NCBI GenBank assembly: GCA_900095165.1
Contig: LT606947.1
Coordinates: 186,001 to 250,000, forward strand
Length of the DNA stretch: 64,000 nt
Origin: Polynucleobacter necessarius
Lineage (GTDB): Bacteria > Pseudomonadota > Gammaproteobacteria > Burkholderiales > Burkholderiaceae
Direction: 5' to 3'
Both the position numbers and the translations under genes were made by a program. The notes beneath the pieces were generated by a model. It worked only from the letters and a program-made list of their open reading frames with translations, searched no databases and was not told the origin of the DNA. Below are positions 1-7,845 of the stretch, piece by piece. Numbering within the stretch: position 1 is the first letter of the stretch; the number at the start of each line of letters is the position of its first letter.

Positions 1-216
1 CTGATTACTGCTGGCTTGTTTGTCTTTGTAGATGTGATGAAGGAGTTGCCAGCAACGCTCCTATTGCGCCCCTTTAACTTCGATACTCTGGCCGTAGCTG
101 CTTACCAGCTTGCCGCCGATGAGCGTCTGGCCGAACTGGCTTTGCCATCCTTAACCATTGTTTTGGTTGGTCTTTTCCCGGTTTTAGTGCTTTCCAGGGT
201 GATTTCTAAATCTTAA
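1..216 (+). CDS. Fe(III) ABC transporter permease, C-terminal end (partial)
   Basis: The reading frame is open from base 1 and stops with TAA at 214-216, giving about 71 residues of a protein whose start lies outside the window. The visible part has the ELPATLLLRPF motif, which matches the EAA-type coupling loop of FbpB/ThiP-family iron permeases, and then a last hydrophobic segment (LTIVLVGLFPVLVLS). Such permeases form the inner-membrane channel of binding-protein-dependent ferric iron importers. The periplasmic binding protein follows 62 bases downstream, which supports the iron assignment. The rest of the protein cannot be judged. Confidence 0.8.
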   Translation: MITAGLFVFVDVMKELPATLLLRPFNFDTLAVAAYQLAADERLAELALPSLTIVLVGLFPVLVLSRVISKS

Positions 217-217
217 T

Positions 218-232
218 TGATAATCATTCATA
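218..232 (+). promoter_or_regulatory. Candidate Fur box upstream of the iron-binding protein gene
   Basis: TGATAATCATTCATA lies between the permease stop and the binding-protein start. Read as a 7-1-7 Fur site (TGATAAT-N-ATTATCA), the left arm matches 7 of 7 and the right arm 4 of 7. Iron importer genes are classical Fur targets, so the position is sensible. No footprint or regulon comparison was possible. Confidence 0.45.
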
Positions 233-278
233 TTTGTGATACATTGGATTTATTCCAATACTGATCGCAAATACAGCA

Positions 279-1334
279 ATGACAATCCTATCAATACGTA
301 AACTTTTAGCCCTAGTCACATTAGTTTTGAGCAGCCTTATGGTTTTACCTTTACATGCTCAAGAGGCTAAAGAGTTGAATCTCTATTCGGCTCGTCACTA
401 TCAAACTGATGAGGCGCTCTATAGTGATTTCACAAAAAAAACAGGCATCAAAATTAATCGCATCGAGGCGGATGACAATGCGCTAGCGGAGAGACTCAAA
501 AGCGAGGGCACTAATAGTCCGGCGGATGTAATTTTGATGGTGGATGCAGCACGCTTATGGCGCGCACAAATTGATGGTTTTTTTAAACCAATTCATTCAA
601 AGTACTTGGAGACTCGTGTCCCAGTCAACTTGCGCTCCAAGACGGATGCGGACGGATCAACTTGGTTTGGCTTTTCAACTAGAGCTCGTCTGGTTGTCTA
701 TAACAAAGCCAAAGTAAACCCGCACGACGTCGATACGTATGAGAAGCTTGCCGAGCCAGTAAATAAAGACAAGGTGTGCACGCGCTCAGGTGCTCATCCA
801 TATATGTTGTCGTTGATTGGAGCCATGATAGAGCGTCGCGGAGAGGCTGCTACAGAAGAGTGGGCCAAGGGAATGGTGGCAAATATGGCGCGCCCTCCAA
901 GGGGTGGCGATACCGACCAGATCAAGGCGGTTGCATCGGGTGAGTGTGGCGTTGCCTTAACGAATTCTTATTACCTAGTAAGATTCTTACGTTCAACGAA
1001 GCCGGAAGATCAAGCCATCGTTTCTAAGATGGGGTTTGTTTGGCCTAATCAGCAGACAACAGGTACACATATCAATATTGCAGGTGGTGGCGTCGCTAAG
1101 AATGCACCACACTCCCAGGCTGCCATTCAGTTTCTCGAATACTTAGCTAGCGATTCTGCGCAAGAATATTTTGCTAACGGTAATAACGAATGGCCTGTAG
1201 TTAAGTCTGTAAAGATTGATAACGAGGGGCTAAAAATGTTGGGATCATTTAAGGCGGAAAATATTTCTGTTGCAGCGATTGGTAAGAACCAAATTGCCGC
1301 ACAAAGATTGCTCGATCGAGTTGTCTATAAGTGA
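279..1334 (+). CDS. Fe(III) ABC transporter periplasmic substrate-binding protein (FbpA/FutA-type)
   Basis: This 351-residue protein opens with a signal peptide (hydrophobic core LALVTLVLSSLMVLPL, cleavage near AQA/EAK). It then shows the FbpA/FutA pattern: LYSARHYQTDEALYSDF at the mature N-terminus, a PADVILMVDAARLW segment, and a late NSYYL tyrosine cluster of the kind that ligates ferric iron in this family. It would capture Fe(III) in the periplasm and hand it to the permease encoded just upstream. Length is normal for the family. A Fur-box-like site sits in the 62-base gap before it, so it may have its own iron-controlled promoter. The iron specificity is inferred from family resemblance. 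Confidence 0.85.
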   Translation: MTILSIRKLLALVTLVLSSLMVLPLHAQEAKELNLYSARHYQTDEALYSDFTKKTGIKINRIEADDNALAERLKSEGTNSPADVILMVDAARLWRAQIDGFFKPIHSKYLETRVPVNLRSKTDADGSTWFGFSTRARLVVYNKAKVNPHDVDTYEKLAEPVNKDKVCTRSGAHPYMLSLIGAMIERRGEAATEEWAKGMVANMARPPRGGDTDQIKAVASGECGVALTNSYYLVRFLRSTKPEDQAIVSKMGFVWPNQQTTGTHINIAGGGVAKNAPHSQAAIQFLEYLASDSAQEYFANGNNEWPVVKSVKIDNEGLKMLGSFKAENISVAAIGKNQIAAQRLLDRVVYK

Positions 1335-1353
1335 AATATATTAGGGAAAACCC

Positions 1354-1382
1354 TTGACTTTTAGGGGATTTTCGTTTACATT
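1354..1382 (+). promoter_or_regulatory. Candidate sigma-70 promoter for the gene-free segment
   Basis: TTGACT (1354-1359) is followed after a 17-base spacer by TACATT (1377-1382), 5/6 and 4/6 matches to the sigma-70 hexamers. It lies just after the iron-binding protein gene and would start a transcript near 1389, where a run of hairpins begins. Confidence 0.4.
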
Positions 1383-1388
1383 AATACT

Positions 1389-1593
1389 TCCCTGAGAGTT
1401 GGCTCTCAGCATAAGAAGCGTACGGACTAGAGTTTTACCGCAGTTGTGGAGACTGTCAGTGCGCTTCTTAGAAACATCTTCAAAAGCAGTAGCCAAGCCG
1501 CATCGGTGATCATCTGAAAATCAGAAATGAGCTACAGCAAATCAAAATATTTATAAAGAATTCAAAATAACAGCAGGGTCTCTGCTCGTTTTC
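1389..1593 (+). ncRNA. Candidate structured noncoding RNA, unknown family
   Basis: About 330 bases between the iron-binding protein and the next lipoprotein lack a plausible gene but are full of inverted repeats. CTGAGAG/CTCTCAG (1392-1398 with 1403-1409, loop TTGG) is perfect. TAAGAAGCG/CGCTTCTTA (1412-1420 with 1462-1470) is a perfect 9-base stem closing about 41 bases. GTAGC/GCTAC (1489-1493 with 1531-1535) encloses a smaller hairpin. AGCAG/CTGCT (1572-1576 with 1582-1586) is followed by CGTTTT, like a weak terminator. A promoter-like pair lies just upstream. It does not look like 6S RNA, tmRNA, RNase P RNA or SRP RNA. It could instead be a long leader of the downstream lipoprotein. Confidence 0.35.
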
Positions 1594-1668
1594 AATTTGT
1601 TCATCAGGCTTGCAAGCTCTAAAGGGTCGCTAGAATGGATCCATTCTTGAAAAGATTTGGATTTCCTT

Positions 1669-1938
1669 ATGAAAATCATCCTCAGCGCTTCAGTGTTTGC
1701 AGTCTCCATTGTTATGCTGGCTTGTGGAACACCGCAAAGTGAGTTTGGGATCTATCGCCAGTCTGATGGAACCATTGGGGTGCATGCCCCAAAATCAGCC
1801 AAGGATACTGAAACGCAAGCGGCCGCAGCAGAGGAGTGTAAAAAACTAGGAAAGCGAGGCGCCACTATTGTTGAAACTCGTAAAACAGTGAACGACCGCT
1901 TTCCTATGGCCTACATTTTTGTGTGCAATGCCTATTAA
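1669..1938 (+). CDS. Small hypothetical lipoprotein
   Basis: The frame can be read from a TTG at 1657, but ATG at 1669 gives a clean lipoprotein signal (MKIILSASVFAVSIVMLACG) with lipobox LAC, so I prefer it. The protein is then 89 residues, with about 70 after the lipid-anchored cysteine. The mature part is hydrophilic with a second cysteine pair region (EECKKLG and FVCNAY), which may form a disulfide in the periplasm. No strong Shine-Dalgarno sequence is visible. I do not recognise the family and assign no function. Confidence 0.6.
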   Translation: MKIILSASVFAVSIVMLACGTPQSEFGIYRQSDGTIGVHAPKSAKDTETQAAAAEECKKLGKRGATIVETRKTVNDRFPMAYIFVCNAY

Positions 1939-1949
1939 TTCACGACTGC

Positions 1950-2438
1950 TCAGCTAAGCAACCATTTCTTAATGGATTTGTTTACACACATTGCATCCAA
2001 AGCCAATCCAAAGAACTCTGAGCCATTGGTGACCATACTCTCGATAGCCTCAACCTTGCCAGATTTCACGCCGCGCAAATAGGTTGCAGCACGATAACGC
2101 AGGAAGTGTTCATTCTCACCTTCTTCGTTATCTGTGGAGCAGATTTCTAGACTGCCATAGCGAGTTTCTGGGTTGATATTCAGAATAGATAGGCCAAGCG
2201 CGCCAATGAGTTTTTCTGGAACGGGGATGGGAACATAAGAATAGAGGGAAACCAATTGCTCTTGTTCGTCGACTTCAATAATGTGGTCAACATCGAACAC
2301 ATCTTTTTCCGTCAACTCTGTTTCGCCGGAATCGCCACCACCAAAGGTGGATTCAAACTGCAGCATTGCTGTATTGCTGTCCTTGGAGATCTCAATCATG
2401 TTAGGATAGCCAAGCAAGCCTTTCCACCAGTACATCAA
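1950..2438 (-). CDS. Hypothetical protein, probably the displaced C-terminal part of a longer gene
   Basis: The open frame as called begins with TTG at 2438 and encodes 162 residues, mixed alpha/beta in appearance and acidic (EVDEQEQ, STDNEEGENEH), ending KKWLLS. It has no Shine-Dalgarno sequence. The same frame stays open upstream to 2543 and still reads like protein (EEDDEFYGLYFAK), but offers no good start codon there. The H1-like gene ends inside that stretch, in another frame. This suggests that one gene once joined the lysine-rich tail to this domain and was split by a single-base indel near 2526-2530. Family not recognised. Confidence 0.5.
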   Translation of the reverse strand: MMYWWKGLLGYPNMIEISKDSNTAMLQFESTFGGGDSGETELTEKDVFDVDHIIEVDEQEQLVSLYSYVPIPVPEKLIGALGLSILNINPETRYGSLEICSTDNEEGENEHFLRYRAATYLRGVKSGKVEAIESMVTNGSEFFGLALDAMCVNKSIKKWLLS

Positions 2439-2511
2439 TGAGAAGGTGCAAGGTTTAACTTCAACTAAACCCTTATTGGTTGATTTAGCAAAGTACAGGC
2501 CATAGAACTCA

Positions 2512-2799
2512 TCATCTTCCTCGAAGTCCGTACTGATCGACTTTTATCTTCTTTGGTGTAGCTGCCTTAGGTGATTTCTTGGCGGTTTTCTTTGGGGCGG
2601 GTTTTTTGGCTGCTGGCTTTTTAGCAATCGCCTTTTTGGCGATAGGTTTTTTGCTTGCTGCTTTCTTCACTACCTTCTTTACGGCCTTTTTAGCTACCAC
2701 CTTCTTAGCGGCAACCTTTTTAACGGCTTTCTTTGCAAGGGCTTTTTGTACCACCTTGGTAGCTACTTTCTTTTTTGCTGGAGACTTCTTTGTAGCCAT
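2512..2799 (-). CDS. Histone H1-like lysine/alanine-rich protein
   Basis: This 95-residue protein is almost entirely degenerate AKK/VKK repeats (KKAVKKVAAKK, KKPAAKKPAPKK) and is extremely basic, like the C-terminal tail of histone H1 and bacterial H1-like proteins that bind DNA nonspecifically. A good Shine-Dalgarno (GGAAGGG) precedes ATG 2799. The last residues (VDQYGLRGR) break the repeat style, and the frame stops exactly where another open frame takes over, so the protein may be truncated by a frameshift. Even alone it could bind nucleic acid. The long antisense frame on the other strand is a compositional shadow. Confidence 0.6.
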   Translation of the reverse strand: MATKKSPAKKKVATKVVQKALAKKAVKKVAAKKVVAKKAVKKVVKKAASKKPIAKKAIAKKPAAKKPAPKKTAKKSPKAATPKKIKVDQYGLRGR

Positions 2800-3030
2800 G
2801 GTCTATTACCCTTCCTATTGGTAGTTAATGTGCTTAGCGCACAAGTGGATATTACTTCAATTCTATCCTCTTTTGCTGATATCTATATGGGGATTTACCT
2901 TGCAATATCAATGGCCAATGCTCAATTGATTTTTAGGCACATTAAAGAAAAATGGGGCGCTTGAATTTAAGTGCTAACTTGCTACACTGGAGCGGTGCAG
3001 TTATGAATAACCTCAACTTAAAGAGAATCC

Positions 3031-3249
3031 ATGTTCCCTGAATATCGCGAGTTAATTAGCAAGCTAAAAACATCAGATCGTCACTTTTCTCATTTATTTG
3101 ATAAGCATAACAATCTGGACCAAAAGATTCAAAGAATGGAAGCCCATACCGAGCCCAGCACTCCTGAGGAGATTGAGACTTTAAAAAAAGAAAAACCCCT
3201 ATTGAAAGATCAGCTATACGTGGTCTTGAAAAAAGCTAGCGCCGGATAA
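3031..3249 (+). CDS. DUF465/YdcH-family small protein
   Basis: This 72-residue protein begins MFPEYRELISKLK and has the FSHLFDKHNNLDQKI core and the EIETLKKEKPLLKDQL helix typical of the YdcH/DUF465 family of short coiled-coil cytosolic proteins. Their function is not established. Length and motif order are normal. An AAAGAGA Shine-Dalgarno lies before the ATG. It stands alone: upstream are about 200 bases with no convincing gene, and downstream a hairpin before a convergent gene. Confidence 0.8.
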   Translation: MFPEYRELISKLKTSDRHFSHLFDKHNNLDQKIQRMEAHTEPSTPEEIETLKKEKPLLKDQLYVVLKKASAG

Positions 3250-3257
3250 GGCTGGCG

Positions 3258-3290
3258 GACCATCGGGGCTCATATTAAGGTCTGATGGTC
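3258..3290. terminator. Possible hairpin between convergent genes
   Basis: GACCATC (3258-3264) pairs with GATGGTC (3284-3290) around a 19-base loop, between the ends of the YdcH-like gene and the convergent PhnA-like gene. There is no clear T-run on either side, so it is only a weak terminator candidate. Confidence 0.3.
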
Positions 3291-3301
3291 TTAACTGAAA
3301 A

Positions 3302-3649
3302 TTAAGCTTTCTTCAAAAAGCAGGCTTTGAGCAGCATATTGCCAGCTTCTGTTTTACAGTCCACTTCATGATCACCGGAAACTAAGCGGATCCCCTTAAT
3401 CTTTGTCCCAACCTTGAGGGTTGTGGATGACCCCTTTATCTTTAAATTCTTAATGAGGGTGACTGTGTCGCCATCAGCTAGCAAGTTACCGTTAGCATCC
3501 TTCACAATCAAAGCGCCTTCATCCTCTTCTGTTCCAGCAACCATCGGCCACTCATGGCCGCATTGAGCGCAAACAAAATTTTCGCCGTCTGGGTAGGTCA
3601 TATCCTCTTGGCAGGCTGGGCATTTTGGAAGGTTGGCAGTGGTATTCAT
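3302..3649 (-). CDS. PhnA/YjdM-family zinc-ribbon protein
   Basis: The N-terminus holds two CxxC knuckles (CPACQ and CAQCG, followed by HEW), a zinc ribbon, and then the PhnA domain with VKDANGNLLADGDTV and VTLIKNLKIKG. The family was once thought to be phosphonoacetate hydrolase, but YjdM-type members have no proven enzymatic role. I start at ATG 3649 (MNTTANLPKCP), which matches family length better; an upstream in-frame ATG at 3670 is possible. Neither start has a convincing Shine-Dalgarno. It is a single gene. Confidence 0.8.
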   Translation of the reverse strand: MNTTANLPKCPACQEDMTYPDGENFVCAQCGHEWPMVAGTEEDEGALIVKDANGNLLADGDTVTLIKNLKIKGSSTTLKVGTKIKGIRLVSGDHEVDCKTEAGNMLLKACFLKKA

Positions 3650-3723
3650 CAGTTGCGCTCGAAAAGTCATGTAAGTAGGAATTTTAGTCTACAGCCAGCT
3701 TGGTAATTTAGAATCGTTTAACA

Positions 3724-5534
3724 ATGAACAAATTAATCAAGATCATCGTCGGGGTCGTAGGTGGGGTATTCATCCTTTTTGCGGCGGGGCTTGGTATGCA
3801 AGTTCAACAGTTGATCCAGTTCAATTAACTAAGTTACTCTCTACTTCTGTGAAGGTGACCACGGGTAGAGATTTAAAAATCACTGGACCGGTGAGCTTAA
3901 GTTTTTTTCCAGGAATTTCTGTTTCAGCGGAGCGTTTGAGTTTGAGTAATGCATCTTGGGCATCTAGCCCTGAGATGCTAACCCTCAAGCACATTGATTT
4001 AGATATTAAAGTGCTGCCGCTAATCAGTAATCGCATTGAGATTGGCAGAGTGAAACTTACCGGTCTTGAATTGCATCTCCAAAAAAATGCATCAGGCAAA
4101 GTGAATTGGGATATGAGTGCAGACTCATCCAGCACTGCTTCTGGTAGTGACAATGCAGACACCTCTTCGGTCGGTGATAATTTAATCTACATGGATGGCG
4201 CTTCTATTGTGGATGCCCAAATTCGGTATCAAGATCCTACTGACTCAATCTCTAATTATCAGATTAAGCGTTTGTCTTTAACGGAGAGTGGCGATACATC
4301 AAACATCTCGCTTAATATGCAAGCCCAAGGGCAAGCCCTGGAGCTGAGTGGAAAAACGGGCTCTCTTTCTGGGTTATTGAAGCAGTCGGATGTTTCATCG
4401 ATGCAATTTCCAGTTGATCTTAATCTCGCTATGAATGGCAAGACCCTATTGATTAAGGGTGAAGTAAGCAGGCTTCCAAAAGCTATACCCACAATCAATT
4501 TAACCTTAAGTTCAAAGGCGTTTGACTGGCCTAGCTTAAATGCGACTGCCGATCTATCCCCTCATAATTCAAATGGGGTCAAGTCAGATCCGGTGGCGCA
4601 TCAGTCCGCAAAATCACAATCTAAATATCTATTTAGTAACGAGAGCATTTCTTTTGACGTGCTGCCTCAAACTAAAGGCAAGGTAATTATCAGCGTTGCC
4701 GAGTTGGACTTGCCAAAGCGTAAGCCGATTGAAAATCTTCAAGCTACCATTCAATTGAGTGGTAGTGACATTGATATCCCAAATCTGACTTTTCGGATGA
4801 GCAAGGGAAGTGCGGATTTTCAGCTTAAGCTCTCGGTGTTTGATGCGGCCAATCCCAAGCTTGCAGCCAAAGGTGTGACCAAAGATTTTACGCTGGAGAG
4901 TTTATTGGTGAGGCTTGATCCTGGCTCCAAGGTCAGTGGGGGCAATTTGAAGTTGGCCTTCGACATCAAGACATCTGGAAGTAGCCTGTATCAAATGGCG
5001 GGAAATTCGAATGGCAAAATTTAAGGGAGTATTAATCAAGCTCAAATGGGCAGCAACTTTTTGAATGATACCGGTGACTTCGTAGTCACTCTTTTGGATT
5101 CGATGAATCCGATGTGCAAAAAAACGGCTGAGACGGTTTTAGAGTGTGCGGTTGCCTATCTACCGATTAATAATGGCCAGATTAATATAGCCAATACGGT
5201 TGGCGCTGAAGCTGATAGGTTGAATGTAGTGTTAGCCGGCTCCATTAATTTGAAAACAGAGGCGGTGAACCTGACGATTGATCCTCAGGAAAAGTCAGGC
5301 CTGACCACCGGCCTTAATTTGGCGGGTTTGGTGAAGATGGGTGGCACGTTGGCAAATCCTAAGGCAGGCATCAACCAAGCTGGCGTTGTGAATAACGCCG
5401 TCTCAATTGGGCTTGGATTTTTGACTGGTGGCGCAAGTATTTTGGCTGAGAATGCTAGATCAATGACCTCTAAAGGCCAGCCTTGCCGTGATGCACTTCA
5501 CCCCTGGTCAGATATCTACCTTGGGGCGGAGTAA
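3724..5534 (+). pseudogene. AsmA-family protein gene, disrupted
   Basis: The natural start is ATG 3724 (MNKLIKIIVGVVGGVFILF, one membrane anchor). The frame is then lost at roughly 3785-3800. A +1 frame continues as VDPVQLTKLL through a long AsmA-like domain (RIEIGRVKLTGLELHL) to an in-frame TAA at 5022-5024. The same frame resumes at once (GSINQAQMGSNFLND) and runs to 5534. AsmA-type proteins are inner-membrane-anchored periplasmic proteins linked to envelope lipid transport. Two independent lesions, one a base substitution, point to real inactivation, not a single read error. The gene would encode about 600 residues if repaired. Confidence 0.85.
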
Positions 5535-5537
5535 TTC

Positions 5538-5885
5538 TTAAAACAATATTCCGCTGATAAAGAGGCTGAATAAAGAAATAAAGATGCTGGCAAAGAACGC
5601 CGTCCAGAAGCTGGAGATCGTAAAGCCGCTCACTACTGCTGAGACTAGCATTAGCACTAAAGCATTGACTACCAGTAGAAACAATCCCATGGTGAGAACA
5701 GTTAGCGGCAGTGTAAAGAGAATTAATAAGGGCTTCACTACGGCGTTAGCAAATCCAAGCAGTAGGGCTGCAATTAATAGCGATCCTCCATCCGCGAACC
5801 GCAAGCCGCTAAATAGATAGCTGGCGACCCAGAGGGATAAAGAAGTTAAACCCCACTGAACTAAAAACGGTACTAAGTTATTCAT
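5538..5885 (-). CDS. Phage-holin-family (DUF360/YvlD-like) membrane protein
   Basis: This 115-residue protein has four predicted membrane segments: an N-terminal one (VQWGLTSLSLWVASYLF), then LIAALLLGFANAVVKPL, LTMGLFLLVVNALVLM and FASIFISLFSLFISG. The N-A-V-V-K-P-L motif after helix two is typical of the PF04020 'phage holin family', which in most bacteria is a chromosomal inner-membrane protein of unknown role and not a phage lysis gene. It converges on the broken asmA-family gene with a 3-base gap. No phage genes are nearby. Confidence 0.8.
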   Translation of the reverse strand: MNNLVPFLVQWGLTSLSLWVASYLFSGLRFADGGSLLIAALLLGFANAVVKPLLILFTLPLTVLTMGLFLLVVNALVLMLVSAVVSGFTISSFWTAFFASIFISLFSLFISGILF

Positions 5886-5941
5886 GACGAATGTCCTTTT
5901 TTAAAAGAGCTGTGATATTTGCGCTAAATGTTATCAGGGCT

Positions 5942-6145
5942 TTAATAGCGGGGAGGAATTTCATCTTTGGGGTTGCTGATGCTTGCACCATCGCCACCGC
6001 TGGCTTGCTCTTTTATGGATTTAAGCTCGCGATATAGAAATTCAATCTGTTGCTGTTGCTTGTAGATGGTTTGATTCGGCTGATCAATCAAATCTTCAGT
6101 AAAGCTGAGTTTAATTTCAAGGTTGGTGATGCGATCTTCCGTCAT
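5942..6145 (-). CDS. slyX: SlyX family protein
   Basis: From ATG 6145 the 67-residue product begins MTEDRITNLEIKLSFTEDLI and continues with the Q-rich coiled coil (QQQQIEFLYRELKS), the SlyX signature, ending PPRY. I choose this start because an AGAGGA Shine-Dalgarno precedes it; the open frame extends to 6178 without support. SlyX function is unknown. One residue is odd: the coiled coil reads DQPNQTI where the family usually has Leu or a similar residue, and a proline here would kink the helix. It follows a DUF1653 gene by 22 bases, probably one transcript. Confidence 0.85.
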   Translation of the reverse strand: MTEDRITNLEIKLSFTEDLIDQPNQTIYKQQQQIEFLYRELKSIKEQASGGDGASISNPKDEIPPRY

Positions 6146-6167
6146 TTCAGTTCCTCTGTCTTTTTCC

Positions 6168-6389
6168 TTATGCATCAACTAACTCAAATCGACCATCTTC
6201 CATTTCCGCTTTTGGTCTGATCCAAAAATCATGCGACTGAAGTGATTCATATGCGTAGGCTGGCTCTAGGTTAGCTTCAACGTTGGCAAGCAACACTATT
6301 TTATAAAAGCCACCAGTTTTGATGTGTCTCAGCTTACTACCTGGCTTAAAAAGGCCGTCGTTGGCATCTACCATTTTTGGTTTACTCAT
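6168..6389 (-). CDS. DUF1653-like small protein
   Basis: This 73-residue protein carries the [18 protein letters not shown] core and the [17 protein letters not shown] end that resemble the DUF1653 domain, a small beta-rich fold of unknown function. It lies directly upstream of slyX on the same strand, and the two are probably cotranscribed. The opposite-strand oxidoreductase gene starts 33 bases beyond its start codon, so the two share a divergent promoter region. Confidence 0.7.
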   Translation of the reverse strand: MSKPKMVDANDGLFKPGSKLRHIKTGGFYKIVLLANVEANLEPAYAYESLQSHDFWIRPKAEMEDGRFELVDA

Positions 6390-6422
6390 GTCAAAAAAGT
6401 GCTTTCTCAGTATGATCTATGC

Positions 6423-7439
6423 ATGACAAACGCTGTCCCACACTCCATTCTAGATATATCTCCAATCCCGCAGGGATTTACTGCTGGAGATGCCTTGCGT
6501 AATTCCCTGAATGTTGCTCAGCATGCGGAGGCTTTAGGTTATACCCGCTATTGGGTCGCGGAACATCACAATATGACGGGTAATGCCAGCTCTGCTACCG
6601 CAGTCTTGGTTGGCTATATTGCTGGAGGCACCAAAACCATTCGTGTTGGGTCTGGCGGTGTGATGTTGCCAAACCATGCTCCGTTAGTCATTGCAGAGCA
6701 ATTTGGCACTCTGGCATCCATCTATCCTGGTAGGATTGAGTTGGGCTTAGGGTGCGCGCCTGGCACTGACCAAATGACGGCAAGAGCCTTGCGGCGAGAT
6801 TTATTGGGAAGTGATGATCGCTTTCCGCAAGATGTGCGAGAGCTCCAACATTACTTTGGCCCTATTCAGGAGGGGCAGGCGGTAAAGGCTATTCCAGGGG
6901 CGAATACGGAGGTGCCAATTTGGATCTTAAGCTCCAGCTTGTATGGCGCTCAATTAGCAGCCCACTTTGGCTTGCCTTATGCATTTGCCTCGCACTTTGC
7001 GCCGGAGCAGTTGCTCGATGCAATGTCTACCCATCGTGAATTATTTAAACCATCCGATAAGTTAAGTAAACCTTATTCTGCATTTGTCATGAATGTAGTA
7101 GCCGCCGATACCGATGATGAGGCCACTCATCTCTTTACGACTTTGCAACAGAACGTTATTCGTATGCGTCGGAATACTCGCGGTCAATTACCGCCACCGA
7201 TTGCAAATTTAGACGACTTCTGCGAGCCACATGAAAAGGCTACTGCAGCACACGCTTTACGCTGCTCTGCTGTCGGATCCCTGCAAACTGTGAGAAAAGA
7301 GATGCAGCATTGGCTCGATCAAACTGGCGCCAACGAAATTATTATCACGGGTCAAATCTATGATCATCAGGCTCGTTTGAGATCATTTGAGATTGCCGCT
7401 GAGGCGGCCAAGGGATTGCGCTCTAGCTCTAAATCTTAA
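6423..7439 (+). CDS. Luciferase-like (LLM class) flavin-dependent oxidoreductase
   Basis: The product from ATG 6423 is 338 residues. It begins [14 protein letters not shown] and has the conserved [40 protein letters not shown] and [11 protein letters not shown] blocks of the 'luciferase family oxidoreductase, group 1' proteins, FMN/F420-type TIM barrels. Its substrate cannot be told. An earlier in-frame start at 6324 would run into the divergent DUF1653 gene and adds residues unlike the family, so it is rejected. The 3' end overlaps the convergent PIN-domain gene by 11 bases. Confidence 0.85.
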   Translation: MTNAVPHSILDISPIPQGFTAGDALRNSLNVAQHAEALGYTRYWVAEHHNMTGNASSATAVLVGYIAGGTKTIRVGSGGVMLPNHAPLVIAEQFGTLASIYPGRIELGLGCAPGTDQMTARALRRDLLGSDDRFPQDVRELQHYFGPIQEGQAVKAIPGANTEVPIWILSSSLYGAQLAAHFGLPYAFASHFAPEQLLDAMSTHRELFKPSDKLSKPYSAFVMNVVAADTDDEATHLFTTLQQNVIRMRRNTRGQLPPPIANLDDFCEPHEKATAAHALRCSAVGSLQTVRKEMQHWLDQTGANEIIITGQIYDHQARLRSFEIAAEAAKGLRSSSKS

Positions 7440-7845
7440 AGGCGTTGTAGTCGCTGGTAATCAAAATATCTTCTTGAGCGGCTCGACTGGCGATGTGGAG
7501 CACAGCATTATCTTTGCTGATGAGTATCGATGGTCTTAAGTGATAAGCCAGGTCCAAGAAGGTCTGATCGTCGGGGTCTTGGCATTTCCAAGGAGCAGGA
7601 GTTAGAGTGGAATCGTCATACTGCTGCGCAATGGATTGCCATTGATCCAAAATTGCCGCTTGAGTTACTTCATCGAGCTTAAAGAGGGGGCGTGAGATGA
7701 CATCGGTAAGTTCAAGCGCGGTCTTTTGACTTGCGACTGCGGGAATGTCGCCACCCAGAATTGCTTGTTTTAGATTGATGGCTCGCTCGTCATTAAAGAC
7801 AAAAATATCTAGCAAGATATTGGTGTCTAAAACTACCGGTTTCAT
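7429..7845 (-). CDS. PIN-domain protein (putative toxin/ribonuclease family)
   Basis: This 138-residue protein has the PIN-domain acidic pattern: [11 protein letters not shown] at residues 5-15, a central [18 protein letters not shown] near residue 90 and a late ITSD. PIN domains are Mg-dependent ribonucleases, often VapC-type toxins. No antitoxin gene is next to it: the gene upstream is yaeQ, whose stop overlaps this ATG (ATGA). It therefore looks like a solitary PIN protein cotranscribed with yaeQ, not a toxin-antitoxin pair. Toxicity is not established. Confidence 0.8.
   Translation of the reverse strand: MKPVVLDTNILLDIFVFNDERAINLKQAILGGDIPAVASQKTALELTDVISRPLFKLDEVTQAAILDQWQSIAQQYDDSTLTPAPWKCQDPDDQTFLDLAYHLRPSILISKDNAVLHIASRAAQEDILITSDYNAFKI

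Noticed and set aside
1389-1593. 6S RNA, tmRNA, RNase P RNA or SRP RNA
   Set aside because: The ends do not pair into the long 6S rod, no CCA or tag-peptide frame exists, and the conserved RNase P and SRP core sequences are absent.
2579-2824. Plus-strand open frame opposite the H1-like gene
   Set aside because: It is the antisense reading of AAG/GCC repeats (Phe/Ala-rich) and has no Shine-Dalgarno or family resemblance.
3849-5534. Two separate AsmA-like genes
   Set aside because: The two frames are the same reading frame parted by one TAA with continuous family sequence on both sides, so it is one broken gene.
5538-5885. Prophage remnant because of the holin-family name
   Set aside because: PF04020 proteins are widespread chromosomal membrane proteins, and no phage gene or attachment site is near.
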